Shown here: positions 36,862-44,923 of the stretch, in pieces | Position numbering within the stretch: the stretch's first letter is position 1 | How the letters are laid out: every line of letters begins with the position of its first letter | Source of the DNA: Collimonas fungivorans Ter331 | Lineage (GTDB): Bacteria; Pseudomonadota; Gammaproteobacteria; Burkholderiales; Burkholderiaceae_D | DNA: 64,000 bases | Assembly: GCF_000221045.1 (NCBI RefSeq) | Contig: NC_015856.1 | Coordinates: forward strand, 2,350,986-2,414,985 | Direction: 5' to 3' | Notes under the pieces: generated by a model | Database searches by the model: none | What the model was told of the DNA's origin: nothing | Seen by the model: the letters and a program-made list of their open reading frames with translations, nothing else | Program-made: the position numbers and the translations under genes

Positions 36862-38466
36862 TTGGCAACCACCTATCGTCACCCCGGCATTTACATCGAA
36901 GAATTGCCGAGCGCCCGCAACATCCAGGGCGCATCGACCTCCACCGCAGCCTTCGTCGGCGTCACCGAGTTCGGCCCGTTGGCGCAGCCGACCCTGATCA
37001 CCAGCTGGAACGCCTACCAGCGCCAGTTCGGCGGACTGGTCTGGTACGGCATGGTGTCGTGGGCAGTGTTCGAATTCTTCAACGAGGGCGGCACCGCCTG
37101 CTACGTGGTGCGCGCCGTCGACAGCAAAGGCAACGGCAAGGCGGCTACCGGATCGGCCAGCGGCATCAAGATGACCGCGGTCACGCCCGGCACCTGGGCC
37201 AATATCCTGAATTTTGCGGTCAGCAACGCCAGCGGCCCTGACAGCGCAGTTTCCCTGGTATTCAATCTGAGCGTGGTGGTCGATCCGGCGGCGCTCAAGG
37301 CCCTGCCTGCAGGGTCGTCCGGCGCCACCTTGCAAGCCTATGTGGCGCAGAACAACCTGCAGCCGACCGCGATCGGCGGCAAGGCTTATTACGTGCTCGA
37401 GTCGTTCAACGGCTACACCGCAGCCAGCATGGGCGCAGGCGGCGCACTGGCGAACGCGGTCAACACTACCTCGATGTTTGTGCGGGCGGAGACCAGCGGC
37501 ACCACGCGCCCGCCCAACAGCGGCAAGAGCGCGACGCCGCTGGCAGGGGGCGCAGCCGCCACCTGGGATTTCGAGAGCGCCACCACTACGCTCAGCACGG
37601 TGCAAGGCATCAGCCTGCTGGCCATCCCGGATACGGTCAACGCTGCCGACGCCAGCGGCAATCCAAGCCAGGCCTCGCAAGCGACCAGCATCAACGGCGG
37701 CCTACTATTCTGCGAAGGCGCACAGAACCTGTTCTATGTCAGCGATCCGCCGTTCGGCCTGGACGTCCAGGGGATCGGCAATTTCAAGTCGGGCAGCGCT
37801 ACATCGCCGGCGCTCAATTCCAGCTACGGCGCCATCTACTATCCCTGGGTATGGATCTACAACCCGATTGCCGGCGCCAATGTGCCGATGCCGCCGTCCG
37901 GTCCTTCGCTCGGCCGTTACGCCTATACCGACAACAATGTCGGTGTCTGGAAATCGCCGGCCGGGGTCAACGATGGCGCGCTGCTAAGCGTGGTGCAGCT
38001 GCAGACCCAGCTCACCGATTCGGACCAGGACATCCTGAATCCCAACGGCATCAATGCGGTCCGCAATTTCCTCAATTACGGCAACGTGATCTGGGGCGCC
38101 CGCACGCTGGCTGCGAACGGCAGTGAATGGACTTATGTCAGCGTCAGGCGCCTGTTCATCTATGTCGAGCAAAGCCTGAAGCAGAGCTTGCAATGGGTGG
38201 TGTTCGAACCCAACGACCAGCAGACCTGGGCCTCGGTGACGCGCGACATCAGTGCTTTCCTGACCACCTTGTGGCAGTCCGGCGGCCTGTTCGGCGCCAG
38301 TGCGGCGGAGGCGTTCTTCGTGACTTGCGACGCTTCGAACAATCCGCCCGAGACACGTTCGCTAGGGCAGCTGTATATCGATGTCGGCCTGGCTCCGGTG
38401 TTTCCTGCCGAGTTCGTCATCATCCGCATGACGCAGAAAATCGCTGGCCCGGATTCCGGTTCATAA
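36862..38466 (+). CDS. Contractile tail sheath protein
   Basis: This 534-residue sheath subunit begins MATTYRHPGIYIEELPSARN, the typical sheath N-terminus. The C-terminal domain carries GARTLAANGSEWTYVSVRRL and FVIIRMTQKI. It forms the contractile outer cylinder; contraction drives the tube into the target. The start is TTG at 36862, 6 bases after AAGGA. Only one sheath gene is present, whereas Afp and PVC have three. Confidence 0.95.
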   Translation: MATTYRHPGIYIEELPSARNIQGASTSTAAFVGVTEFGPLAQPTLITSWNAYQRQFGGLVWYGMVSWAVFEFFNEGGTACYVVRAVDSKGNGKAATGSASGIKMTAVTPGTWANILNFAVSNASGPDSAVSLVFNLSVVVDPAALKALPAGSSGATLQAYVAQNNLQPTAIGGKAYYVLESFNGYTAASMGAGGALANAVNTTSMFVRAETSGTTRPPNSGKSATPLAGGAAATWDFESATTTLSTVQGISLLAIPDTVNAADASGNPSQASQATSINGGLLFCEGAQNLFYVSDPPFGLDVQGIGNFKSGSATSPALNSSYGAIYYPWVWIYNPIAGANVPMPPSGPSLGRYAYTDNNVGVWKSPAGVNDGALLSVVQLQTQLTDSDQDILNPNGINAVRNFLNYGNVIWGARTLAANGSEWTYVSVRRLFIYVEQSLKQSLQWVVFEPNDQQTWASVTRDISAFLTTLWQSGGLFGASAAEAFFVTCDASNNPPETRSLGQLYIDVGLAPVFPAEFVIIRMTQKIAGPDSGS

Positions 38467-38524
38467 CGGAAATGGGGAAACGGACCTGCCTCTTTCCAAA
38501 CCAATTTGACTGCGGAGAATCACG

Positions 38525-38971
38525 ATGGCCACACAACTAACCAATCCCTACCGAGGTTTCCGCTTCCAGGTGGAGATCTCGGGCATCCAGGTCGCGGCGT
38601 TTTCGGAAGCCACGATCCCGGACAGCACGGTCGAGACGGTCGAGTACCGGGAGGGCACCGATCCGGTCTACAAGCGCTCGTTTTCCGGCTTGACCACTTT
38701 CGGCAAGCTGAGCCTGAAAAAAGGCTTGACCGATTCGATGGAACTGTACAACTGGCACCAGCTGGTGGCCTTGCAGGGTTCCACTGCCAAAGGCGCGCAG
38801 AAAAACATTTCGCTGATACTGCTCGACGCCGGCGGCGCGGCCAAGGCGCGCTGGAATGTCATCAACGCCTGGCCCAGCAAGTACGAGAGCACCGGCCTGA
38901 ACGCATCGAGCAGCGACGTGATGGTGGAAACCTTCGAGCTGACCATCGAATACATGACCAGAGTGTCTTAA
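38525..38971 (+). CDS. Inner tube protein (gp19/Hcp-like), first copy
   Basis: This 148-residue protein of the T4 gp19-like tube family begins MATQLTNPYRGFRFQVEI and has VETVEYREGTDPVYKRSFSG and then LTTFGKLSLKKG. It forms the inner tube through which effectors travel. It is preceded by GGAG and follows the sheath by 58 bp. Confidence 0.92.
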   Translation: MATQLTNPYRGFRFQVEISGIQVAAFSEATIPDSTVETVEYREGTDPVYKRSFSGLTTFGKLSLKKGLTDSMELYNWHQLVALQGSTAKGAQKNISLILLDAGGAAKARWNVINAWPSKYESTGLNASSSDVMVETFELTIEYMTRVS

Positions 38972-38986
38972 CCGGGAGCAGCCAGC

Positions 38987-39343
38987 ATGAACGCAATCAG
39001 CACCGAAATCGAATTTACCCTGCCGCTAGGCTACCGCGACGGCGACGGCAACCTGCACAAGAACGGCGTGATGCGGCTGGCCACCGCCGGCGACGAAATC
39101 CTGCCGCTGAAAGACCACCGGGTGCAGAGCAACCCGGCCTACCTGACCATTATCGTTCTGTCGCGGGTGATTGTGCGGCTGGGCAATCTGGACATGATCA
39201 ACACCAAGGTCATCGAAGACCTGTTCGCCGCCGATTTTTCTTACCTGCAGAACCTGTACAACCGCATCAACCAGGTCGACGGCGAAGACAAGGTGGTGCA
39301 GATCGAGAGTTTCGAAGCGGCGGGAAAGCGCGCTTCCCTGTAG
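38987..39343 (+). CDS. Tail assembly chaperone-like protein, frame-0 product
   Basis: This 118-residue protein lies between the two tube genes (EFTLPLGYRDGDGNLHKNGVMRL ... in part, with NPAYLTIIVLSRVIVRLG). Position and size match gpG-type tail assembly chaperones and the phage tail assembly family of eCIS clusters. Five codons before its stop is the heptamer G GGA AAG in the exact frame for -1 slippage. Slippage would replace the last four residues by 63 residues that include a DUF6760 motif, giving a 177-residue protein. Confidence 0.85.
   Translation: MNAISTEIEFTLPLGYRDGDGNLHKNGVMRLATAGDEILPLKDHRVQSNPAYLTIIVLSRVIVRLGNLDMINTKVIEDLFAADFSYLQNLYNRINQVDGEDKVVQIESFEAAGKRASL
39322..39328 (+). 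promoter_or_regulatory. Programmed -1 ribosomal frameshift site GGGAAAG
   Basis: In frame 0 the codons are GCG GGA AAG, so the heptamer reads X XXY YYZ. After slippage it reads GGG AAA GCG and continues open to 39519. Phage lambda uses the same heptamer to make gpGT from gpG. A GAGAG sequence 13 bases upstream could act as an internal Shine-Dalgarno stimulator. Confidence 0.8.
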
Positions 39344-39519
39344 CGCCCGACCAGCTGTATGCGGAAATTGCTTTTCTGGCATATCACTTTCACTGGTCGT
39401 ACGGGGAAATCCTGGCAATGGAACACGCAGAGCGCCGTCGCTGGTGCGGGGAGATCAGCAAGATCAACCAGACCATGAACAGCGACGATCGGCACAAAAG
39501 CCTAACTTTGGGAGCATGA
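39328..39519 (+). CDS. DUF6760-like segment expressed by -1 frameshift (gpGT-type extension)
   Basis: This 63-residue segment (LYAEIAFLAYHFHWSYGEIL followed by AMEHAERRRWCGEI) matches the short DUF6760 pattern common after eCIS tail-assembly genes. In this frame there is no ATG, GTG or TTG between the upstream gene and the conserved part; the first ATG (39418) falls after it. It is therefore most simply made as the C-terminal extension of the protein at 38987. The stop is one base before the ATG of the second tube gene. Confidence 0.75.
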   Translation, partial: ARFPVAPDQLYAEIAFLAYHFHWSYGEILAMEHAERRRWCGEISKINQTMNSDDRHKSLTLGA

Positions 39520-39520
39520 C

Positions 39521-40009
39521 ATGGCTACCGGCCGCAATCCATCCGGCGGAATATCGCAGCGCAAATCCGGGCCGCCGGCGAACCCGTTCAAGTCGTACAA
39601 TTTTTATGTCGAGGTAGGCGGCATCGTGGTCGGCGGCTTCACCACGGTCGAGGGACTGCAGTCCAAAATCGAAGTCAAGAGCCTGCGCCAGGGTGGCGTC
39701 AACGATCTCGAATACAAGCTTGGCGGGCAAGTGACGTATGTCGACCTGGTGCTGAAGGCCGGCATCACCGCGCTGGATCCGATGTGGCTGTGGTACCAGG
39801 CCGCCTTGAACGGAAAGATCAAACGCCAGAACGGCTCGATCTACCTGCTGAACGACGAGGGCAATCCCACCGTCAGCTGGAATTTCTACAATGCCTGGCC
39901 GATCGAGTGGCAAGGGCCGAACCTGGACGCCGGCCAGAACCTGGTGGCCAGCCAGAGCTTTACGCTGGCGCACGAGGGGATCAAGAAAAACAGCGGGAGC
40001 GGCGGCTGA
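39521..40009 (+). CDS. Inner tube protein (gp19/Hcp-like), second copy, probable tube initiator
   Basis: This 162-residue gp19-family protein (NPFKSYNFYVEVGGIVVGGF, LQSKIEVKSLRQGGVNDLEY) has an extended basic N-terminus and a Gly/Ser tail. In PVC and Afp a divergent tube paralogue (Afp5) joins the tube to the baseplate. GGAG stands 6 bases before the ATG. Its TGA overlaps the ATG of the next gene. Confidence 0.9.
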   Translation: MATGRNPSGGISQRKSGPPANPFKSYNFYVEVGGIVVGGFTTVEGLQSKIEVKSLRQGGVNDLEYKLGGQVTYVDLVLKAGITALDPMWLWYQAALNGKIKRQNGSIYLLNDEGNPTVSWNFYNAWPIEWQGPNLDAGQNLVASQSFTLAHEGIKKNSGSGG

Positions 40010-41565
40010 TGGCCAGGCGCACGCCAGTTTCCCCGGGGCGGCGAAGCCCGGTCTTGCGCACGGCCTGCGCCAGCGCCGCCATGGATTTCCAGGCTGGTGT
40101 TGCTGCCGGTCGACGCATGGCATGGCCGGAAAATTATCCGGGACTGGACCTGGCGTTCCTGCAAATGCCGCGTCCGCCTTCCGCAGCAAAGAATACGCAA
40201 TACATCTCGCAGCATCATCATTGGCTGCGCCTGGTGCAGCAATACATCCATCCGGCAGTCTTGCGCGACGTCCGGCAAGAGGTATTGCAAGGGGTGTTGC
40301 AAGATGCCCAGCGGCAGATCGAGAGTCGTTTCGAAAAATACCATATGCCGCGTTTGCAGCAGGCGTTGTTGCTTGCCGTCCCGGCAAAAATGCCTGGCAG
40401 CGGCAGCCTGCCTGCACCGGCGGGAAAATCAGGTTCGCAGGCAACTGGGCAAAACCGCAACATCCTGCAAAGGATGGTGCAGAATCAGATCCGTCATTTT
40501 CGGGACACCCAGGCTGATGTAACACTTGGCCAGGCAGGCGGCATTATTGCCCATCCATTGACGCTGCTGATGCCGCGCACGCAGGTAGCACAGCCACAGC
40601 AATCGACGCGGCGTCGGGATAACGAAGTCGACAGCCGGACCTCGATGACAATTGTGACGGCACGTCTCGCCGGTTTTGTCAGGCAAACCTTGCTGTCGGC
40701 GCCAGGGAAGTTGCGGCAGCCCGTTCCGCAGCGGCATAGTGCGCCGCAGTTCGCAAAACAAGCGGCGCCCGCCAGTATTGCCTCACGTTCGTCGCAAGCC
40801 GGCCATCCTTCCAGCAAGCTCTTGTGGTTCAAGTTTCATGCAAAGACAGCGCAGCGCATGACATCCGGGATGCACCTGCATCAGCGGCATTTCCACCATC
40901 TAGACAGGTGCGATATAGATCAGACGCAGGAACAGCATTTCAACATGCGGCAAAACCTGGCGTTGCCCCGCCAGGAAACAGCGCAGCGCCGCGATGTACC
41001 GGCGTTGCAGCTGGCAAGCCGAAACCGTAGCCGTGACTTCAGAACCGCGGGCAGCCGGCTCGCCTGGCGTAGCCAAGTGCGGCGCTGGGCCGGACGCGCC
41101 CCAGGGACGCTTGCTTATGCATATAAATCGACGTTCCCTGCGTTGCAGGCAACCGGAGCCGAGGCTGGCAGCAAGCGGTTGCAGCGCCTGACAACGCCTT
41201 CCTTGCCGCCGCCAATTGTGGCCGCTGCTCCATCACCAATGAGCAATCCGGGTGTGGCCGGTCCTGTCGGCAGTGACCAGGTCTCGCTCCGGCATTACCA
41301 GGCGGGGTTCACCGCCGCACTGGCTTACCGGCAGCAGCCGCAAGCCAGGCAAGCAGAAGTGCAGCGGCAACTGGAGCGTATCGAGCATACGGTGCACACC
41401 AAGGTGGTGCGCGAGATCATGCACAGTAACCATAATCAGCAGCACATCCGCAGCGTGGTGACGGCGGCGATGCTGTCGCCGCAGGTGGTGCAGGCGCTGG
41501 CGCGGCAGGTGCACGCCAGCATAGAGCAGCGTGCCGGCATCGAACGTTACCGCAGGGGGCGCTGA
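40009..41565 (+). CDS. Basic, low-complexity eCIS protein of unknown function
   Basis: This is a 518-residue protein rich in Arg, Gln, His, Ala and Pro, with no membrane helix and no recognised domain. Helical segments appear at about 70-125 and again in the last 90 residues (RQAEVQRQLERIEHTVHTKV). Its place after the tube genes is where lambda-like phages have the tape measure gene. No other tape-measure-like gene is visible in this cluster, so it is the best candidate, though its composition is unusual for that role. Start and stop overlap both neighbours by a few bases. Confidence 0.65.
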   Translation: MARRTPVSPGRRSPVLRTACASAAMDFQAGVAAGRRMAWPENYPGLDLAFLQMPRPPSAAKNTQYISQHHHWLRLVQQYIHPAVLRDVRQEVLQGVLQDAQRQIESRFEKYHMPRLQQALLLAVPAKMPGSGSLPAPAGKSGSQATGQNRNILQRMVQNQIRHFRDTQADVTLGQAGGIIAHPLTLLMPRTQVAQPQQSTRRRDNEVDSRTSMTIVTARLAGFVRQTLLSAPGKLRQPVPQRHSAPQFAKQAAPASIASRSSQAGHPSSKLLWFKFHAKTAQRMTSGMHLHQRHFHHLDRCDIDQTQEQHFNMRQNLALPRQETAQRRDVPALQLASRNRSRDFRTAGSRLAWRSQVRRWAGRAPGTLAYAYKSTFPALQATGAEAGSKRLQRLTTPSLPPPIVAAAPSPMSNPGVAGPVGSDQVSLRHYQAGFTAALAYRQQPQARQAEVQRQLERIEHTVHTKVVREIMHSNHNQQHIRSVVTAAMLSPQVVQALARQVHASIEQRAGIERYRRGR

Positions 41566-42212
41566 TGCTGGAAATGGCCAAGATCGTGGTGCAGCAGACC
41601 CAGGAAGAAATCCCGGTCATGTACAACCCGACCGAACTGTCCCTGAACAAGACGGTGGTGCTGCTGGGACAAGGTTCGAACATCCAGTTCCAGCGGGTCG
41701 ACGACGACGACCTGACGGTGTCCCTGTTTTTCGATACCTACGAACAGCAGACCGATGTGCGCGCCAAGACCAACAAGATCGTGGCGCTGACCCAGCCGAC
41801 GGTCGGCAACGCCGAACGGCGCGAACCGCCGGTAGTGGTGTTCACCTGGGCCGGTCCGCTGTTCGTCGGCATGATCAGCAAGCTTGACCAGAAGTTCACG
41901 ATGTTCCTCAGTTCCGGCGTGCCGGTGCGGGCGGAGCTGTCGGTCACCTTCAAATCCGTGCTGACCAAGGAAGAAGACCAGCGCGCGCAGGGAAAATTCA
42001 ATTGCCGCCAGTTATGGCGCGTGAAGGAAAACGACCGCCTGTACCTGATTGCGCAGCAGGCCCTGGGCGACGCCAGCCAGTGGCGCCTGATCGCGGAAGG
42101 CAACAATATCTACGATCCGCTGAATTTCCCCGGTCGCCATGACATCGGACGCATGCTGGTGATCATCGATGTCCACGACGAAACGTACAACAACGGGGGC
42201 GGCAATGCCTAG
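41565..42212 (+). CDS. LysM-domain tube/baseplate connector (Afp7/Pvc7-like)
   Basis: This is a 215-residue protein. The N-terminal region (VMYNPTELSLNKTVVLLGQG) and the C-terminal LysM-like domain (WRVKENDRLYLIAQQALGD ... WRLIAEGNNI) match the CIS tube protein family that links inner tube and spike hub, as gp53/gp54-like proteins do in phages. It overlaps the next gene by 8 bp. Confidence 0.9.
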   Translation: MLEMAKIVVQQTQEEIPVMYNPTELSLNKTVVLLGQGSNIQFQRVDDDDLTVSLFFDTYEQQTDVRAKTNKIVALTQPTVGNAERREPPVVVFTWAGPLFVGMISKLDQKFTMFLSSGVPVRAELSVTFKSVLTKEEDQRAQGKFNCRQLWRVKENDRLYLIAQQALGDASQWRLIAEGNNIYDPLNFPGRHDIGRMLVIIDVHDETYNNGGGNA

Positions 42213-43248
42213 CGTCCAGACCGGCGGTTTCCGCATATTAAAGAACCGCAGCGCCTTGCCGACCTCGGTGACTGCGGCGATCCAGAGCGTGCGCGTGGAA
42301 GACGAGATAAACATCCCCACCATGTTTAGTTTTACCTTGAATATCGTCTCATCCGGCGGCGCCTGGCAGGACGTCAACCTGGATATTTTCAAGCCGGGCG
42401 ACGAAATCACGGTATTCCTCGGCCTCGACAGCCTGCAGCAGATGGTCAGCGCGGAAATCACGGCGATCGAACCGCATTTCAGCGATTACTCTACCGCCAC
42501 CATCCGCGGATTCGACCGCATGTACTGGCTGAAATTCGGCACCCGCACCAGGACCTACCTCAACTTGGACGACAATGAAATCGTTTCACAGGTAGCGCGC
42601 GCAGCCGGCCTGACCGTGAAATTGCCCGGCAGTCCGGCCATGGTCAACGACTATGTGTTGCAAAACAATTCCTCAGACTACGATTTCCTGATGCGCCGTT
42701 GTGCGCAGCTCAACTACGAGCTGCTGATGGACGATACCACCCTGGTGTTCCGGCCGTCGGCAGAGGGCGAGAGCCCGGTCAAGACCATGAACTATCCAAC
42801 GGATATCAGCGACCTCAAGCTCAGCCTGAAATTGCCGACCATGGGCAAACAGGTCACGGTGAAAGGATACGACATCACATCGAACAAGGTGCTGACGGCG
42901 GTGGCGTCTTCCGGCAGTTCGCAGGACAAGATGGGCGGCAAGGAAAGCGGCTACCAGCTGGCGCAGGCTTTTCCGGATTCGGACATCCAGCTGGAGCGGC
43001 CCGACCTCAGCACCCCGGAAGCCCTGCAAGCAATCGCCAACGCCCAATACAAGCGCAACCTGAACCAGTTCATCGAGGGCAGCACCAGCGTGCTGGGCGA
43101 TCCGGACATGGTGGCCGGCGTCAACGTCAAGCTGAGCGGTCTGAGCCAGCGTTTCAACGGCATTTATTACATCACTTCCAGCGTCCACAGCTACGACGTC
43201 AATGAAGGCTACCAGACTGAATTCAAACTTAGAAGGACAGGCGTATGA
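42205..43248 (+). CDS. Spike hub protein, phage late control D/gp27-like
   Basis: This 347-residue protein has the gpD/VgrG N-terminal fold (FSFTLNIVSSGGAWQDVNLD; FDRMYWLKFGTRTRTYLNLD; SDYDFLMRRCAQLNYELL). It makes the trimeric hub of the baseplate. In Afp8 and Pvc8 hub and spike are one chain; here they are two genes with ATGA overlap. A GTG at 42169 in frame is rejected because the ATG at 42205 has a GGGGGC site and fits the family start. Confidence 0.9.
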   Translation: MPSVQTGGFRILKNRSALPTSVTAAIQSVRVEDEINIPTMFSFTLNIVSSGGAWQDVNLDIFKPGDEITVFLGLDSLQQMVSAEITAIEPHFSDYSTATIRGFDRMYWLKFGTRTRTYLNLDDNEIVSQVARAAGLTVKLPGSPAMVNDYVLQNNSSDYDFLMRRCAQLNYELLMDDTTLVFRPSAEGESPVKTMNYPTDISDLKLSLKLPTMGKQVTVKGYDITSNKVLTAVASSGSSQDKMGGKESGYQLAQAFPDSDIQLERPDLSTPEALQAIANAQYKRNLNQFIEGSTSVLGDPDMVAGVNVKLSGLSQRFNGIYYITSSVHSYDVNEGYQTEFKLRRTGV

Positions 43249-43865
43249 ATCCAGACGAAGGATTTTCCTCGGGCAGCATGACGCTGGGCGTGACCTTGGG
43301 TACGGTCAGCGATACCAAGGACGATAAAGGGTGGGGCCGGGTCAAGGTCAATTTCGTCCTGAAGGGACAGGAAATCGAATCCGGCTGGCTGCAAGTCATG
43401 AGCTTTTTCGCCGGTCCCGGCTACGGCGCTTTTTTCCTGCCGCAGCCAGGCGATTCGGCGCTGCTGGCGTTTGCCGACGGCGACGCCAGCCAGGCATACG
43501 TGCTGGGCTTCATGTGGAATGGCGTGCAAAAGCCGCCGCTGGAAGTTGCGCAGCAACAGGACGTGCGCGTGATCAAGACCAAGGGCGGGAAAACCATCAC
43601 GCTGGATGATTCTGAAAAGGAAAACATCACCATTGCCGACAGCAAGAATAACCGCATCGTGATCGATACCGCCAACAACAAGATATCCATCAGCAGCGAG
43701 GGCGATTTCGCCATCAGCGCCAAGGGCACGCTGACCATCAGCGGGGCGCAGGTGGTGGTGCAGAACACTGCCGGCAGCGTCATGGCGGATTTGTCGAGCT
43801 CCGCCATGCAATTGCAGGGCGGACAGAGCATCAAGCTGTCGGCCGCCATGATCGACTTGAATTAG
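43245..43865 (+). CDS. Spike protein, baseplate assembly protein V/gp5-like
   Basis: This is a 206-residue protein. An OB-fold (about 12-90, LGVTLGTVSDTKDDKGWGRV, then SFFAGPGYGAFFLPQPGD) is followed by a repetitive beta-helix (115-200, with KTITLDDSEKENITIADSKN). It is the VgrG-like needle under the PAAR tip. It forms a pair with the hub gene upstream. Confidence 0.92.
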   Translation: MNPDEGFSSGSMTLGVTLGTVSDTKDDKGWGRVKVNFVLKGQEIESGWLQVMSFFAGPGYGAFFLPQPGDSALLAFADGDASQAYVLGFMWNGVQKPPLEVAQQQDVRVIKTKGGKTITLDDSEKENITIADSKNNRIVIDTANNKISISSEGDFAISAKGTLTISGAQVVVQNTAGSVMADLSSSAMQLQGGQSIKLSAAMIDLN

Positions 43866-43873
43866 GAGGAGAC

Positions 43874-44287
43874 ATGGCACAAGGCGCCGCCAAGCAGGGC
43901 GACAGCATCGTCAACGCGGCCGATATCCATATCGTGCTGGTGCCGAGCCCGGGCGGGCCGGTACCGACGCCGCAGCCGTTTCCGTTCAACGGCAAGATCA
44001 CGCTTAACACCAGCCTGAACGTGCGCGTCAACAGCCGGCCGGCGGCGACCGTGGGTTCGATGGCGCAAAACCTGCCGCCGCATATTCCTGCCAGCGGCGC
44101 CTTCCAGGTTCCGCCCACCAACCTGGGCCAGGTAGTGATGGGCAGCATGACTGTGCGTATCAACGGCAAGGGGGCGGCGCGTGCCGGCGATTTCTGCGAA
44201 ACCTGCCACGACATTCCGCCGGCCGGGCCGCAGGCGCCGCCGCCCATGGTGCAGGTGCTGGGTCTGAGCACGGTGAACATAGGATGA
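43874..44287 (+). CDS. PAAR-like spike tip protein
   Basis: This 137-residue protein of the PAAR/DUF4150-like type (SIVNAADIHIVLVPSPGGPV; MGSMTVRINGKGAARAGDFC; CETCHDIPP) has histidine and cysteine positions suited to metal binding. It caps the spike and may carry effectors. The stop overlaps the gp25 gene start. Confidence 0.9.
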   Translation: MAQGAAKQGDSIVNAADIHIVLVPSPGGPVPTPQPFPFNGKITLNTSLNVRVNSRPAATVGSMAQNLPPHIPASGAFQVPPTNLGQVVMGSMTVRINGKGAARAGDFCETCHDIPPAGPQAPPPMVQVLGLSTVNIG

Positions 44288-44679
44288 ACAACCCGGCAGA
44301 CAGCGATTTTCTCGGCCAGGGCTGGGCCTTCCCGGTGACGGCCAGCGGCGGCAAGGTGCAGCTGGCGGCCGGCGCCGACGATATCCAGCAGGCGCTGCTG
44401 ATCATCCTGCAAACCGCGCCTGGCGAGCGGGTGATGCTGCCGGCCTTCGGCTGCCGCATCAACGAACTGGTGTTCGCGGCCGGCAACGCCACCGCTGTCA
44501 GCCTGGCACAGCTGTATGTGAAGCAGGCGCTGGACCGCTGGGAACCTCGCATCCAGACCTTGCAGGTGAACGTGACGATTACGCCGCAGCAGCCGAACTG
44601 CCTGCAGATCGCGGTCGACTACCTGATCCGCGACCGCAACCAGCCGGCCAACCTGGTGTTTCCTTTTTATCTTAAATAA
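44284..44679 (+). CDS. Baseplate wedge protein, GPW/gp25 family
   Basis: This 131-residue protein has the gp25 layout: GWAFPVTASGGKVQLAAGAD, then IQQALLIILQTAPGERVML and PAFGCRINELVF. The family starts sheath polymerisation at the baseplate. It couples to the PAAR gene by ATGA overlap. Confidence 0.93.
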   Translation: MNNPADSDFLGQGWAFPVTASGGKVQLAAGADDIQQALLIILQTAPGERVMLPAFGCRINELVFAAGNATAVSLAQLYVKQALDRWEPRIQTLQVNVTITPQQPNCLQIAVDYLIRDRNQPANLVFPFYLK

Positions 44680-44693
44680 ACCCGGAGCAAAGC

Positions 44694-44912
44694 ATGAACC
44701 GCGAAGTCATCGAAGCCAGAATCAGAGAACTGAAAGACAATTACCAGGCCGGACAAGCGCAACTGCGCAGTCTCGAAGCGCAGCAAAAGGACTTGCAGCA
44801 AACCCTGCTCAGGATCAGCGGCGCGATCCAGGTGCTGCAAGAGCTGATCGACGTGACGTTGCAGGCCGAGGGGCCGGATACCCAGGCTAACGTCATGCAT
44901 TTCGCCAGGTAA
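44694..44912 (+). CDS. Small coiled-coil protein in the baseplate gene block
   Basis: This 72-residue protein is mostly a single long amphipathic helix (EARIRELKDNYQAGQAQLRS, then LEAQQKDLQQTLLRISGAIQ). A clear GGAG stands before the ATG. Small coiled-coil genes often sit between gp25 and baseplate J in eCIS clusters, with unknown role. Confidence 0.8.
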   Translation: MNREVIEARIRELKDNYQAGQAQLRSLEAQQKDLQQTLLRISGAIQVLQELIDVTLQAEGPDTQANVMHFAR

Positions 44913-44923
44913 TCCGCGACGCC

